Shown here piece by piece: positions 1 to 7,445 of a stretch of DNA of 64,000 bases. Origin of the DNA: Mycolicibacterium iranicum (GTDB lineage Bacteria > Actinomycetota > Actinomycetes > Mycobacteriales > Mycobacteriaceae); the NCBI RefSeq assembly GCF_014190915.1, contig NZ_JACHVU010000006.1:124001-188000 (forward strand), read 5' to 3'. Made by a program: the position numbers and the translations under genes. Every line of letters starts with the position of its first letter. Position 1 is the first letter of the stretch. The notes under the pieces were generated by a model. It was not told the origin of the DNA. It saw only the letters and a list, made by a program, of their open reading frames with translations, and ran no database searches.

Positions 1-646
1 CGACTCCGCCGCCGCGCTTGGACAGCTGCAGCGCCGAGTTGATGGAGCGGCCGATCGACTCCATGTTGTCTTCGATGCGCAGCAGGAAGCACGACACCGG
101 CTCGCCGCGCTGCTTCTTGCCCGAGTTCAGGAATGTCGGGGTGGCGGGCTGGAACCGGCCGTCCATGATCTCGTCGACGAGCTGCTCGGCCAGCGTCGTG
201 TCACCGGAGGCCAGCGTCAGCGCCACCATGACGACGCGGTCCTCGAAGCGTTCGAGGTAACGCTTTCCGTCGAAGGTCTTGAGCGTGTAGGAGGTGTAGT
301 ACTTGAACGCGCCGACGAACGTCGGGAAGCGGAACTTCTTCGCGTACGCGCGATCGAGCAGTCCCTTCACGAAGTTGCGCGAGTACTGGTCGAGCACCTC
401 GCGCTCGTAGTAATTCTTCTCGATCAGGTAGTCGAGCTTCTCGTCCTGGCTGTGGAAGAACACCGTGTTCTGGTTGACGTGCTGCAGGAAGTACTCCCGC
501 GTCGCCTGGACGTCCTTCTCGAACTGGATCTTGCCGTCTGCGTCGTACAGATTCAGCATCGCGTTCAGCGCGTGATAGTCCATCTCCCCCGGGAGCGCGT
601 GCGCGCCGGTGGTTACAGGTTCTGCAGCTGTGACGGTTGGTGGCAC
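1..646 (-). CDS. nrdE: Class Ib ribonucleotide reductase alpha subunit, 3' part cut off
   Basis: Catalytic large subunit that reduces ribonucleoside diphosphates to deoxyribonucleotides in the cytoplasm, working with NrdF, NrdI and NrdH. Only the N-terminal ~215 residues are present; the gene continues past the left edge. I take the GTG at 644-646 as start: it gives PPTVTAAEP and then the [13 protein letters not shown] block typical of actinobacterial NrdE. Further on, the [17 protein letters not shown] segment carries the N-terminal redox-active cysteine of the active site. The start lies 34 bp inside the end of nrdI, so translation is probably coupled. The nrdH-nrdI-nrdE order matches the class Ib operon. 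Family assignment is secure; the exact start is slightly less so. Confidence 0.95.
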   Translation of the reverse strand, partial: MPPTVTAAEPVTTGAHALPGEMDYHALNAMLNLYDADGKIQFEKDVQATREYFLQHVNQNTVFFHSQDEKLDYLIEKNYYEREVLDQYSRNFVKGLLDRAYAKKFRFPTFVGAFKYYTSYTLKTFDGKRYLERFEDRVVMVALTLASGDTTLAEQLVDEIMDGRFQPATPTFLNSGKKQRGEPVSCFLLRIEDNMESIGRSINSALQLSKRGGGV

Positions 647-1059
647 GACTGTTCCCTCCAGAAGTCTTTCAAGCCGGCGCGGACGGCGAAGACGTCGTCC
701 GTGGTTCCCATGAGTTCGAAGCGGTAGAGATACGGGACGCCACACTTGCGCGAGACCACGTCGCCCGCGTAACCGAATTCGGCCCCGAAGTTGGTGTTTC
801 CCGCGGCGATCACGCCGCGGATCAACGATCTGTTGTGTGCGTTGTTCAGGAACGCGATCACCTGCTTGGGGACATATCCCCCCGCGTCGGGATCGGGTCC
901 GTTGGCGTGGCCACCCCCGTAGGTGGGCACGACCAGGACGTACGGGTTGTCGACCTGAATCCGTTCCTTCAAGGGGATCCGGATGGCAGGGAGCTCGAGC
1001 TTCTGTACGAAGCGGTGAGTGTTCTCCGACACGCTGGAGAAGTAGACGAGATTGCTCAC
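613..1059 (-). CDS. nrdI: NrdI flavodoxin-like activator of class Ib RNR
   Basis: Small FMN protein that supplies the oxidant for assembling the dimanganese-tyrosyl radical cofactor of NrdF. From the chosen GTG at 1057-1059 it is 148 residues, the usual size, and begins [18 protein letters not shown], the characteristic NrdI N-terminus and FMN phosphate-binding loop. A glycine-rich [10 protein letters not shown] segment and AAGNTNFG follow, both flavin-contacting in the family. A start 33 nt upstream is also open, but the GTG is preceded by a GGAGAGG ribosome-binding site at proper spacing and fits the family length. It is second in the nrdHIE operon, 65 bp after nrdH and overlapping nrdE. 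Confidence 0.95.
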   Translation of the reverse strand: MSNLVYFSSVSENTHRFVQKLELPAIRIPLKERIQVDNPYVLVVPTYGGGHANGPDPDAGGYVPKQVIAFLNNAHNRSLIRGVIAAGNTNFGAEFGYAGDVVSRKCGVPYLYRFELMGTTDDVFAVRAGLKDFWREQSCHQPSQLQNL

Positions 1060-1124
1060 GATCACCTCTCCGATGTCACCTGGTGGATTCACTGCTCAGC
1101 CATGGCCCGTGCCGGGCCACCGGA

Positions 1125-1376
1125 CTACGCGGTGGCCGCGACCGCCGCCAGCGCCTTGATCCGGTCGGGACGGAACCCCGACCAGTGATCGTTCCCGGCC
1201 ACCACGACCGGCGCCTGCAGGTAACCCAGGGCCATGACGTAGTCGCGCGCCTCGCTGTCGAGGCTGATGTCGACGACCTCGTAGGCGATGCCCTGCTTGT
1301 CGAGGGCCTTGTAGGTGGCGTTGCACTGCACGCAGGCCGGCTTGGTGTACACGGTGACGGGCGCTGACTGAGTCAT
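1125..1376 (-). CDS. nrdH: NrdH glutaredoxin-like redoxin
   Basis: Electron donor for class Ib ribonucleotide reductase; glutaredoxin-like in sequence but reduced by thioredoxin reductase in characterised members. The product is 83 residues with the redox pair C15-V-Q-C18 after VTVYTKPA and the conserved WSGFRPDRI segment at 65-73, both NrdH hallmarks. The ATG at 1374-1376 is preceded by a GGAG ribosome-binding site; an open extension upstream to about 1598 has no such support and lacks family similarity. It is first in the operon, with putative NrdR boxes about 170-215 bp upstream. Confidence 0.95.
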   Translation of the reverse strand: MTQSAPVTVYTKPACVQCNATYKALDKQGIAYEVVDISLDSEARDYVMALGYLQAPVVVAGNDHWSGFRPDRIKALAAVAATA

Positions 1377-1542
1377 CTGCGGTACGGCTCCTATCGCGGA
1401 AGAATGGCTGGGCTGGCAACTGCCGGCGTCGTGCGTCTCGCTATGTATCAGCGACCCGGAGGTCCCCGAAATTCCTGGCCGGCCGGGCAGTGCACCTGCG
1501 GGCCTGGACACCGACTCCGCCGGAACTTCTGACTCCGGCCAA

Positions 1543-1591
1543 CCCCTAGATCTTGGGGGTCTGTCGGTGTTCGAAACACTACACCTGGTGT
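1543..1591 (-). promoter_or_regulatory. Putative tandem NrdR boxes and nrdHIE promoter
   Basis: Two 16-bp imperfect palindromes, 1543-1558 (CCCCTAGATCTTGGGG) and 1576-1591 (ACACTACACCTGGTGT), have centres 33 bp apart, about three helical turns, as in known NrdR operators. On the minus strand the second box contains TAGTGT, a TANNNT -10 candidate, 17 bp after a TTCTGA -35-like hexamer. NrdR represses RNR operons in actinobacteria; binding here is inferred. Confidence 0.6.
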
Positions 1592-1671
1592 CCGACATTC
1601 AGAAGAGATACAAGATGTTCTGAATGACATTTCTGAAATTCCCAGGTCGTAACCAGTGTGGCGCAGATCGG

Positions 1672-1709
1672 ACCGGCGTGTCGCACGTCACACCGGCGTG
1701 TCGCGACAC
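1672..1709. repeat. Direct repeat and short palindrome in the gap upstream of nrdH
   Basis: The 527-bp gap between nrdH and the FMN reductase has no credible gene. Besides the NrdR boxes it contains ACCGGCGTGTCGC twice, at 1672-1684 and 1692-1704 (20-bp period); the second copy runs into the perfect 12-bp palindrome GTGTCGCGACAC at 1698-1709. It could be an operator; function unknown. Confidence 0.4.
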
Positions 1710-1832
1710 CCACCCGCCCACCACTCTCAGGTCTACCCCCGGGCACCGACACGGCTGCGTCACCCTCCTGACGACCCCAGGCCTGCGGCGCCCTCCAGCA
1801 AACATCGCCGACACCGTGTCCCCGGCCCAGCA

Positions 1833-1865
1833 GTCACCCCCGCCTCCTACGGAGACGGGGGTGAC
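1833..1865 (-). terminator. Strong hairpin terminator after the FMN reductase gene
   Basis: A perfect 10-bp stem, GTCACCCCCG (1833-1842) with CGGGGGTGAC (1856-1865), continues after one mismatch into a CTCC/GGAG stem with a 3-nt loop. It lies 38 bp past the stop of the leftward FMN reductase gene. There is no long T run, as is usual for mycobacterial terminators. Confidence 0.7.
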
Positions 1866-1903
1866 GGACGAGCTCTGCGGCGATCGGATCCCGCGGAAGC
1901 GGG

Positions 1904-2467
1904 TCAGCCGATCTCGGCGGCCAGTTTGTCGACGATCTCCCGCAGGCGATCGGCCACCTCGGCGTTCTCACGGGGGTGCTTCCCGTCGAGCGTCTTGGCC
2001 GGGATCGACAGCTTGAGGTCCTCGACGACGCGCGGACCGGCGATGCCGAAGGACTTGCGCGTCTCGTCGTGCGCCCACACCCCGCCGTACTGGCCCAGCG
2101 CCGTCCCGACGACCGCGAGCGGCTTGTCCTTCAGGGCACTGTTGCCCCACGGGCGTGACAACCAGTCGATCGCGTTCTTCAACACCCCCGGGATGCTCCC
2201 GTTGTATTCGGGTGTGACCACCAGGGCCGCGCCGGCGCGCGCCGCCGCTTCCCGCAGCGCGGCCACCGGCTCGGCCACGCCGCCGTTCTCCTCGTCGTTG
2301 TCGATGTCCTCGTTGTAGAAGGGCAACTCCCCCAGCCGGTCGAACACCTCGAGCCGCACCCCGTCGGGGGCGGACTCGACGGCCAGTTCGGCCAGCTGCC
2401 GGTTGATCGAGGCTGCACGCAGACTTCCGACGAGTACCAATACCGTGCTGTGGGCGGTGTCCGACAT
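1904..2467 (-). CDS. NAD(P)H-dependent FMN reductase family protein
   Basis: Flavodoxin-fold reductase of the NADPH-dependent FMN reductase family (PF03358), soluble and probably reducing FMN, quinones or azo compounds. The 187-residue product has the FMN phosphate loop GSLRAASINRQL at 14-25 and the family signature TPEYNGSIPGVLKNAIDW at 85-102. The ATG at 2465-2467 follows a strong AAGGAG ribosome-binding site; an upstream open extension has no support. It is divergent from a TetR gene, with a 14-bp palindrome between them, so repression by that TetR is likely. The same pair sits at this place in M. tuberculosis (Rv3054c/Rv3055, from memory). Confidence 0.9.
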   Translation of the reverse strand: MSDTAHSTVLVLVGSLRAASINRQLAELAVESAPDGVRLEVFDRLGELPFYNEDIDNDEENGGVAEPVAALREAAARAGAALVVTPEYNGSIPGVLKNAIDWLSRPWGNSALKDKPLAVVGTALGQYGGVWAHDETRKSFGIAGPRVVEDLKLSIPAKTLDGKHPRENAEVADRLREIVDKLAAEIG

Positions 2468-2510
2468 CGTTCTCCTTAGGTCGCTTCGGGCCATACTCCC
2501 ATCGGAAAAC

Positions 2511-2547
2511 CGGACTGCAGTCCGTTCTATTCCGGCTGAGTTAAAGT
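2511..2547 (+). promoter_or_regulatory. TetR operator palindrome and leaderless promoter
   Basis: CGGACTGCAGTCCG at 2511-2524 is a perfect 14-bp palindrome in the divergent gap. On the plus strand TAAAGT at 2542-2547 is a TANNNT -10 box ending 6 nt before the GTG at 2554, the arrangement of a leaderless mRNA. The palindrome then covers the -35 position, as expected for autorepression. Confidence 0.65.
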
Positions 2548-2553
2548 TGCCAG

Positions 2554-3171
2554 GTGAGCGTCGCGGAGAACCGGAACGTGCTGCCGGTGCTGCCGGACGG
2601 CGATTCGGGGCCCGCCGAGCGCGGCGACGCGGCACGCAACCGCGCCCTGTTGCTCGACGCGGCACGCCGCCTGGTCGGCGAGCGCGGCGCCGAAGCCGTC
2701 ACCACCGACGACATCGCCGCCGCGGCCGGGGTGGGCAAGGGAACCCTGTTCCGCCGGTTCGGCAGCCGCGCCGGGCTGATGATCGTCCTGCTCGACGAAG
2801 ACGAGAAAGTTCAGCAGGAGGCCTTCCTGTTCGGGCCTCCTCCGCTGGGCCCCGGGGCGCCCCCGCTGGAGCGGCTCCTGGCCTACGGCCGCGAGCGGCT
2901 GCGGTTCGTCGAGGCCCATCACGCACTGCTCTCCGACGTCAGCCGGGACCCCCAGATGCGCTTCAACGCGCCGATGATGCTCCACCACAGCCATGTCCGT
3001 CTGCTGCTCCAGGCCGCGGGCACCTCCGGCGATCTCGACACCCAGACCACCGCGCTGCTGGCGCTGCTCGACGCCGACTACGTCCATCACCGGCTCACCG
3101 AGGAGGGCCGTTCGCTGCAAGACCTGGGCGACGCGTGGGAAACGGTGGCGCGCAAGATCTGCGGCTCATGA
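2554..3171 (+). CDS. TetR-family regulator upstream of dinB2
   Basis: Transcriptional repressor of the TetR family, 205 residues. The N-terminal helix-turn-helix is clear at about 51-71 (TDDIAAAAGVGKGTLFRRF); the C-terminal ligand domain is divergent and its ligand unknown. The GTG start lacks a ribosome-binding site but has a TANNNT -10 box 6 nt upstream, so I call it leaderless. Its stop overlaps the dinB2 ATG (ATGA), so the two genes are co-translated. Probable targets are its own operon, including the polymerase, and the divergent FMN reductase, through the palindrome at 2511-2524. Confidence 0.9.
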   Translation: MSVAENRNVLPVLPDGDSGPAERGDAARNRALLLDAARRLVGERGAEAVTTDDIAAAAGVGKGTLFRRFGSRAGLMIVLLDEDEKVQQEAFLFGPPPLGPGAPPLERLLAYGRERLRFVEAHHALLSDVSRDPQMRFNAPMMLHHSHVRLLLQAAGTSGDLDTQTTALLALLDADYVHHRLTEEGRSLQDLGDAWETVARKICGS

Positions 3172-4250
3172 CGCTGTCGGGTGCGGGCCCCGACCACTGG
3201 ATCCTGCACGTCGACCTCGACCAGTTCCTGGCATCGGTCGAACTGCAGCGCCACCCCGAGCTCATCGGACTGCCGGTGATCGTCGGTGGCAGTGGAGATC
3301 CCACCGAGCCTCGCAAGGTGGTCACCTGCGCCTCGTACGAGGCGCGCCGGTTCGGCGTACACGCCGGGATGCCACTGCGCGCGGCCGCCCGCAGATGCCC
3401 GGACGCGACGTTCCTGGCGTCGGACGCCGAGGCGTACGACGCCGCATCGGAACGTGTGATGGGCCTGTTGCGCGACCTGGGTCATCCGGTCGAGGTGTGG
3501 GGCTGGGACGAGGCCTACGTCGGCGCCCACGTCGAGGATCCACACGCGCTCGCCCATCGGATCCAGGACGTCGTCGCCTCGGAGACGGGGCTGTCCTGTT
3601 CGGTCGGGATCAGCGACAACAAGCAGCGCGCGAAAGTGGCGACCGGGTTCGGCAAGCCGGCCGGGGTGTATGCGCTCACCGACGACAACTGGATGGCCAC
3701 GATGGGCGACCGGCCCGTCGATGCGCTGTGGGGTGTGGGGCCCAAGACGTCGAAAAAGCTTGCCGCGATGGGGATCACGACCGTGGGCGATCTCGCGTCC
3801 ACCGACGCCGCGGTGCTGACGTCGGCGTTCGGCCCCACGACCGGGCTCTGGATCCTGTTGCTGGCCAAGGGCGGCGGCGACACCACCGTCAGCGCCGAGC
3901 CGTGGGTGCCCCGCTCACGCAGCCACGTCATCACGTTCCCGCAGGATCTGACCGACCGCGCCGAGATGGAGGCCGCCGTTGTCGACCTCGCCCAGCGCAC
4001 CCTCGACGAAGTCGTCGGTCAGCAGCGGGTGGTGACGCGGGTGGCGGTCACGGTGCGCACGAAGACGTTCTTCACCCGCACGAAGATCCGCAAACTGGCC
4101 ACACCGACGACCGATCCGGCCCCGATCCGCGACACCGCGATCGGCCTGCTCGGGGACTTCGAGCTCGACCGTCCCGTCCGGCTGCTCGGCGTGCGCCTCG
4201 AGCTGGCGATGGACGGCGCGGCCGCACCGGCTGTCACCGCCGGCCGCTAG
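3168..4250 (+). CDS. dinB2: Y-family DNA polymerase IV, DinB2 type
   Basis: Low-fidelity translesion DNA polymerase, 360 residues. Catalytic acidic residues are D16 (HVDLDQF) and D114-E115 (GWDEAYVG), and the palm, thumb and little-finger regions are all present. The residue after the conserved F20 is L21 where most DinB proteins have an aromatic steric gate. Mycobacterial DinB2 with Leu at this place is known to incorporate ribonucleotides readily, so the same is inferred here. I see no QxxLF-type clamp-binding motif at the C-terminus, also a DinB2 trait. The ATG overlaps the stop of the TetR gene, so damage-independent, TetR-linked control is plausible; I saw no SOS box next to it. Confidence 0.93.
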   Translation: MTLSGAGPDHWILHVDLDQFLASVELQRHPELIGLPVIVGGSGDPTEPRKVVTCASYEARRFGVHAGMPLRAAARRCPDATFLASDAEAYDAASERVMGLLRDLGHPVEVWGWDEAYVGAHVEDPHALAHRIQDVVASETGLSCSVGISDNKQRAKVATGFGKPAGVYALTDDNWMATMGDRPVDALWGVGPKTSKKLAAMGITTVGDLASTDAAVLTSAFGPTTGLWILLLAKGGGDTTVSAEPWVPRSRSHVITFPQDLTDRAEMEAAVVDLAQRTLDEVVGQQRVVTRVAVTVRTKTFFTRTKIRKLATPTTDPAPIRDTAIGLLGDFELDRPVRLLGVRLELAMDGAAAPAVTAGR

Positions 4251-4260
4251 CGTCGCAGCC

Positions 4261-5427
4261 ATGCTTGAGACGGTCGCCATCCGCGGGTACCGCTCCCTGC
4301 GGGACCTGGTGCTCCCGCTGCGGAGGCTCACCGTCATCACCGGTGCGAACGGCACCGGTAAGTCGTCGCTGTACCGGGCGCTGCGTCTGCTCGCCGACTG
4401 CGGCCGCGGTGAGGTCATCGGGTCGTTCGCCCGCGAAGGCGGGGTCGAGTCCGCGCTGTGGGCGGGTCCGGAACACCTCGGCGGCGCGCGGCGCACCGGC
4501 ACCGCGCAGGGCGGGCCCCGCACCAGACCGGTGTCGATCGAACTCGGTTATGCCGCCGATGATTTCGGCTATCTGATCGATCTCGGCCTACCGCAGGCCC
4601 AGCAGACCGCGTTCGCCCGCGATCCGGAGGTGAAACGCGAGCTCGTCTTCGCGGGCCCAGTCGCGCGCCCGGCCACCACGCTGGTGCGCCGGGTGCGGGG
4701 ACTGGTGGAGGTCGCCTCCGAATCCGGCAGGGGCTTCGACGAGCTGGCCCGCAACCTGCCCGCGCACCGCAGCGTGCTCGCGGACTGGGCGGGCGCCGCG
4801 CCCGAGCTCGTGATGGTCCGGGAACGGCTGCGGGACTGGCGGTTCTACGACGGGTTCCGCGCCGACAGCCACGCCCCGTCGCGTCTGCCGCAGGTCGGCA
4901 CCCGCACACCCGTGCTCGCCGACGACGGGGCCGATCTGGCAGCGGCGGTCCAGACGATCCTGGAGACGGGCACCGATGACCTGGCCCGCGCGGTGGCCGC
5001 CGCGTTCGACGGGGCCACGGTCTCGGTGACGGGCAGCGACGGCCTGTTCGATCTGCAACTACATCAGCGCGGCATGCTCCGGCCGCTGCGCAGCGCCGAG
5101 ATCTCCGACGGCACACTGCGCTTCCTGCTGTGGGCCGCCGCGTTGCTGAGCCCGCAGCCGCCGTCGTTGATGATTCTCAACGAGCCGGAGACCTCGCTGC
5201 ACCCCGATCTGGTGCCGCCCCTGGCCGACCTGATCGGCGCCGCTGCCACCCGGTCGCAGGTGGTGGTGGTGACGCATTCGGCGACACTGCGCGAATGCCT
5301 GGGCGCACAGCCGCTGGGTTCGGACGGCGATGCGTGGGAGGTCGAACTCTACAAGGACTGGGGCGAGACGAAGGTGGCCGACCAGGGCCTGCTCACCACC
5401 CCGCCGTGGGACTGGGGCAGGAGGTGA
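4261..5427 (+). CDS. AAA family ATPase (RecF/OLD-like)
   Basis: Soluble P-loop ATPase of the SMC/RecF/OLD-like type, 388 residues. Walker A is GANGTGKSS at 28-36 and the Walker B region LMILNEPETSLHP at about 303-315, followed by VVVVTHS (about 333-339), the H-loop. The middle of the protein is family-specific. Proteins of this class act in DNA repair, recombination or phage defence, but no TOPRIM nuclease domain follows, so I assign no activity. It starts 10 bp after dinB2. The dinB2 stop codon is part of TAGCGT (4248-4253), a TANNNT box 7 nt before this ATG, so it may also have its own leaderless promoter. Confidence 0.85.
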   Translation: MLETVAIRGYRSLRDLVLPLRRLTVITGANGTGKSSLYRALRLLADCGRGEVIGSFAREGGVESALWAGPEHLGGARRTGTAQGGPRTRPVSIELGYAADDFGYLIDLGLPQAQQTAFARDPEVKRELVFAGPVARPATTLVRRVRGLVEVASESGRGFDELARNLPAHRSVLADWAGAAPELVMVRERLRDWRFYDGFRADSHAPSRLPQVGTRTPVLADDGADLAAAVQTILETGTDDLARAVAAAFDGATVSVTGSDGLFDLQLHQRGMLRPLRSAEISDGTLRFLLWAAALLSPQPPSLMILNEPETSLHPDLVPPLADLIGAAATRSQVVVVTHSATLRECLGAQPLGSDGDAWEVELYKDWGETKVADQGLLTTPPWDWGRR

Positions 5428-5430
5428 TCT

Positions 5431-6330
5431 TCAGCGCCGCGTGCTCTTTGGCCTCAGGGCCCGCGTGAACAGTGGGTTCACCTGCTTCATCGCCACGCTG
5501 TAGGGCCCCCACATCGTGCGCTTGAACAGATACAGCGCGCGGATGTCCGTGGAGGTGTAGATCAGGTAGCGGTTCTTGACGACACCCTGCAAGATTTTCT
5601 CGGCGGCGACCTCCGGGGACACGGCGTGACCGGAGAATCGTCCCGTCCACTTCTGCACCCGCGGATCGTCGCGGTCCACACCCGCGATACGCACGGTGTC
5701 CACCAGCGGTGTGCGGACCGCGCCGGGAACCACCACCGACACCCCGATGCGGTACCGGGCGAGATCGAAGCGCAGCACCTCGGACAACCCGCGCAGACCG
5801 TACTTGCTCGCGCTGTAGGCGGCGTGCCACGGCAGCGCGACGATGCCCGCAGCCGAGGACACGTTGACCAGATGGCCCCCGCGGCGGGCCTTCATCATCG
5901 GCGGCACGAACGCCTCGATCACGTGGATGGGCCCCATCAGGTTGATGTCGATCAGCGACTTCCAGTCCTGATGGCTGAGCTTGTCGACGGTGCCCCATGC
6001 CGAGATGCCGGCGATGTTCATCACCACGTCCATCGCCGGATGACGGGCATGGATGTCGTTCGCGAACGCCACCACCGCGTCGTAGTCGGAGATGTCGAGG
6101 GCGCGGTGTTCGGCCACGACTCCCCCGAGCGCACGCGCATCGGCGACGGTGACCGCCAGACCCTCGGCGTCGCGGTCGGTCAGATACAGCTGGGCGCCGT
6201 GGGCCGCCAGCTTCAGCGCCGTCGCCCGCCCGATCCCGCTCGCCGCGCCGGTCAGAAAGCACCGCTTGCCGGCAAAACCCTCAGATCCGCTCCGCTGCGC
6301 CATATGACGTGACACTACCGGCGCACTCAT
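5431..6330 (-). CDS. Short-chain dehydrogenase/reductase
   Basis: NAD(P)-dependent oxidoreductase of the classical SDR family, 299 residues from the ATG at 6328-6330. It has the TGAASGIG cofactor loop at 27-34, NIAG at 105-108, catalytic S158/S159, and the YSASK motif with Y172 and K176. The substrate is unknown. It corresponds by position to Rv3057c. An ATG at 6301-6303 (residue 10) would remove a low-complexity N-terminus and is an equally possible start; neither has a good ribosome-binding site. It is convergent with the ATPase gene, 3 bp away, and divergent from the small gene at 6378. Confidence 0.88.
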   Translation of the reverse strand: MSAPVVSRHMAQRSGSEGFAGKRCFLTGAASGIGRATALKLAAHGAQLYLTDRDAEGLAVTVADARALGGVVAEHRALDISDYDAVVAFANDIHARHPAMDVVMNIAGISAWGTVDKLSHQDWKSLIDINLMGPIHVIEAFVPPMMKARRGGHLVNVSSAAGIVALPWHAAYSASKYGLRGLSEVLRFDLARYRIGVSVVVPGAVRTPLVDTVRIAGVDRDDPRVQKWTGRFSGHAVSPEVAAEKILQGVVKNRYLIYTSTDIRALYLFKRTMWGPYSVAMKQVNPLFTRALRPKSTRR

Positions 6331-6365
6331 CGGCCAATGAACGTCGCACGCAGGGCGATTCCGAA

Positions 6366-6371
6366 TAGCAT
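6366..6371 (+). promoter_or_regulatory. Leaderless -10 box for the small gene at 6378
   Basis: TAGCAT fits TANNNT and ends 6 nt before the ATG at 6378, so transcription would start at the initiation codon. No ribosome-binding site is present. Confidence 0.5.
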
Positions 6372-6377
6372 GCGGTG

Positions 6378-6680
6378 ATGATCAAGAACGGCACGCGGTT
6401 GCAGAGTCAGGTGTGCGAGACGCAGGTCATCGTCGTTCGCAGCGCCGACAGCCTCGACGACCTGCGCGCAGGCGGCGCGCCGATGGTGGCCCTCGACGCC
6501 GAGAAGGATTCCGGGCTGTCGCTGGATCCGGAACTGTCCGGCGGCAATGCGATGGGCAATCGCTATGTCGACGACGGTGGCGCCGAGGTCCTCGTCACCA
6601 AGGCCGGCGCGGGAACGCTGACGGTCGGTTCGACGCCGCTGAACCTCAAGGAAGCCAAGCCGCTGCCCGCCAGCGACTAA
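6378..6680 (+). CDS. Small conserved hypothetical protein
   Basis: A 100-residue soluble protein that I do not recognise beyond its look as a mycobacterial conserved hypothetical. It has one cysteine near the N-terminus (QVCETQVIVVRSAD), no signal peptide and no membrane segment, and an acidic, glycine-rich beta-type sequence (LDAEKDSGLSLDPELSGGN, VLVTKAGAGTLTVG). Codon use is normal for the neighbourhood. The start is placed at ATG 6378 because a TANNNT box lies 6 nt upstream; a GTG at 6375 is also in frame. It is convergent with the TetR gene and overlaps its 3' end by 4 bp. Confidence 0.7.
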   Translation: MIKNGTRLQSQVCETQVIVVRSADSLDDLRAGGAPMVALDAEKDSGLSLDPELSGGNAMGNRYVDDGGAEVLVTKAGAGTLTVGSTPLNLKEAKPLPASD

Positions 6681-7333
6681 TCCCCTGTGTGGGGCCGCAG
6701 GTTGTCGCCGCCCCAGAGGCTGCTCAACCAGAGGCGCTCCACGATCTCGATGGCACGCTCGGGATCCTCTCCCCGTCCGACGAATCCGCTGTCGTGAGAC
6801 AGCGTCATCGAGGTCACCGCGGTCAGGGTGCGCACCAGGGAGGTGAGGTCCGACGAGATCGGCCGCGCTCCCGAGTCCTGCTCGACGAGCCCGACGATCT
6901 TGTCGACGACCGTGGTCTGGAAGTCGTCCATGATCTCGCGGATCTGTGCGTCGGTGCTGCGGGCCAGGTTGCACGCACCCATGATCGGGTCGTTGGACGC
7001 GAAGACGGTCGCAGCGTAGCCGACCATCCGTTTGGCGAAGGCCGACGGCGACTCCCCTTCTTCGCGCGGCGTGTAGTGATGGGTGAGCTTGTCCAGCTCG
7101 GCCATCGCCTCGGCCACGATCACGGCGAGAACCGCGTACTTGGAGTCGAAGTAGAAGTAGAAGCCCGATCGGGCGACGCCGGCGCGTTCACTGATGGTGC
7201 TCACCGACAGATCGGCGAACGAGCGCTCCTGGAGCAGCTCACGGACGGCCGTGATGATGGCGTCCCGCTGCCGGTCACCTCGGCTGCGCCGCAGATCGGT
7301 GGGTTCGGCCGTCATGGGTGTCAACCTTGGCAT
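6677..7333 (-). CDS. TetR-family regulator next to cyp136
   Basis: DNA-binding repressor of the TetR family, EthR-like, 218 residues. The helix-turn-helix lies at about 42-62 (LSVSTISERAGVARSGFYFYF). The ligand pocket is hydrophobic and aromatic in style, but its ligand is unknown. The ATG at 7331-7333 follows a good GGGAGG site; an ATG 18 nt further upstream would swallow that site. It is divergent from cyp136, with a 20-bp inverted repeat between them, so it probably controls cyp136 and itself. The same pair occurs in M. tuberculosis as Rv3058c/Rv3059. Confidence 0.9.
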   Translation of the reverse strand: MPRLTPMTAEPTDLRRSRGDRQRDAIITAVRELLQERSFADLSVSTISERAGVARSGFYFYFDSKYAVLAVIVAEAMAELDKLTHHYTPREEGESPSAFAKRMVGYAATVFASNDPIMGACNLARSTDAQIREIMDDFQTTVVDKIVGLVEQDSGARPISSDLTSLVRTLTAVTSMTLSHDSGFVGRGEDPERAIEIVERLWLSSLWGGDNLRPHTGD

Positions 7334-7362
7334 CGCTGCACCTCCCGGCACAAACTCAGGGA

Positions 7363-7382
7363 AACTTGACAGGCGTCAAGTT
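7363..7382. promoter_or_regulatory. Probable TetR operator between tetR and cyp136
   Basis: AACTTGAC (7363-7370), spacer AGGC, GTCAAGTT (7375-7382): a perfect inverted repeat with 8-bp arms. The left arm and spacer include TTGACA (7366-7371), a perfect -35 hexamer for cyp136, though I see no clear -10 at 16-18 bp. A regulator bound here would block that promoter. Confidence 0.65.
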
Positions 7383-7445
7383 CTTCTACCAGGATAAGGC
7401 CCACGTGACATCGGCCACAGCCCTTCACCCAAAGGAGTGTCGAAG

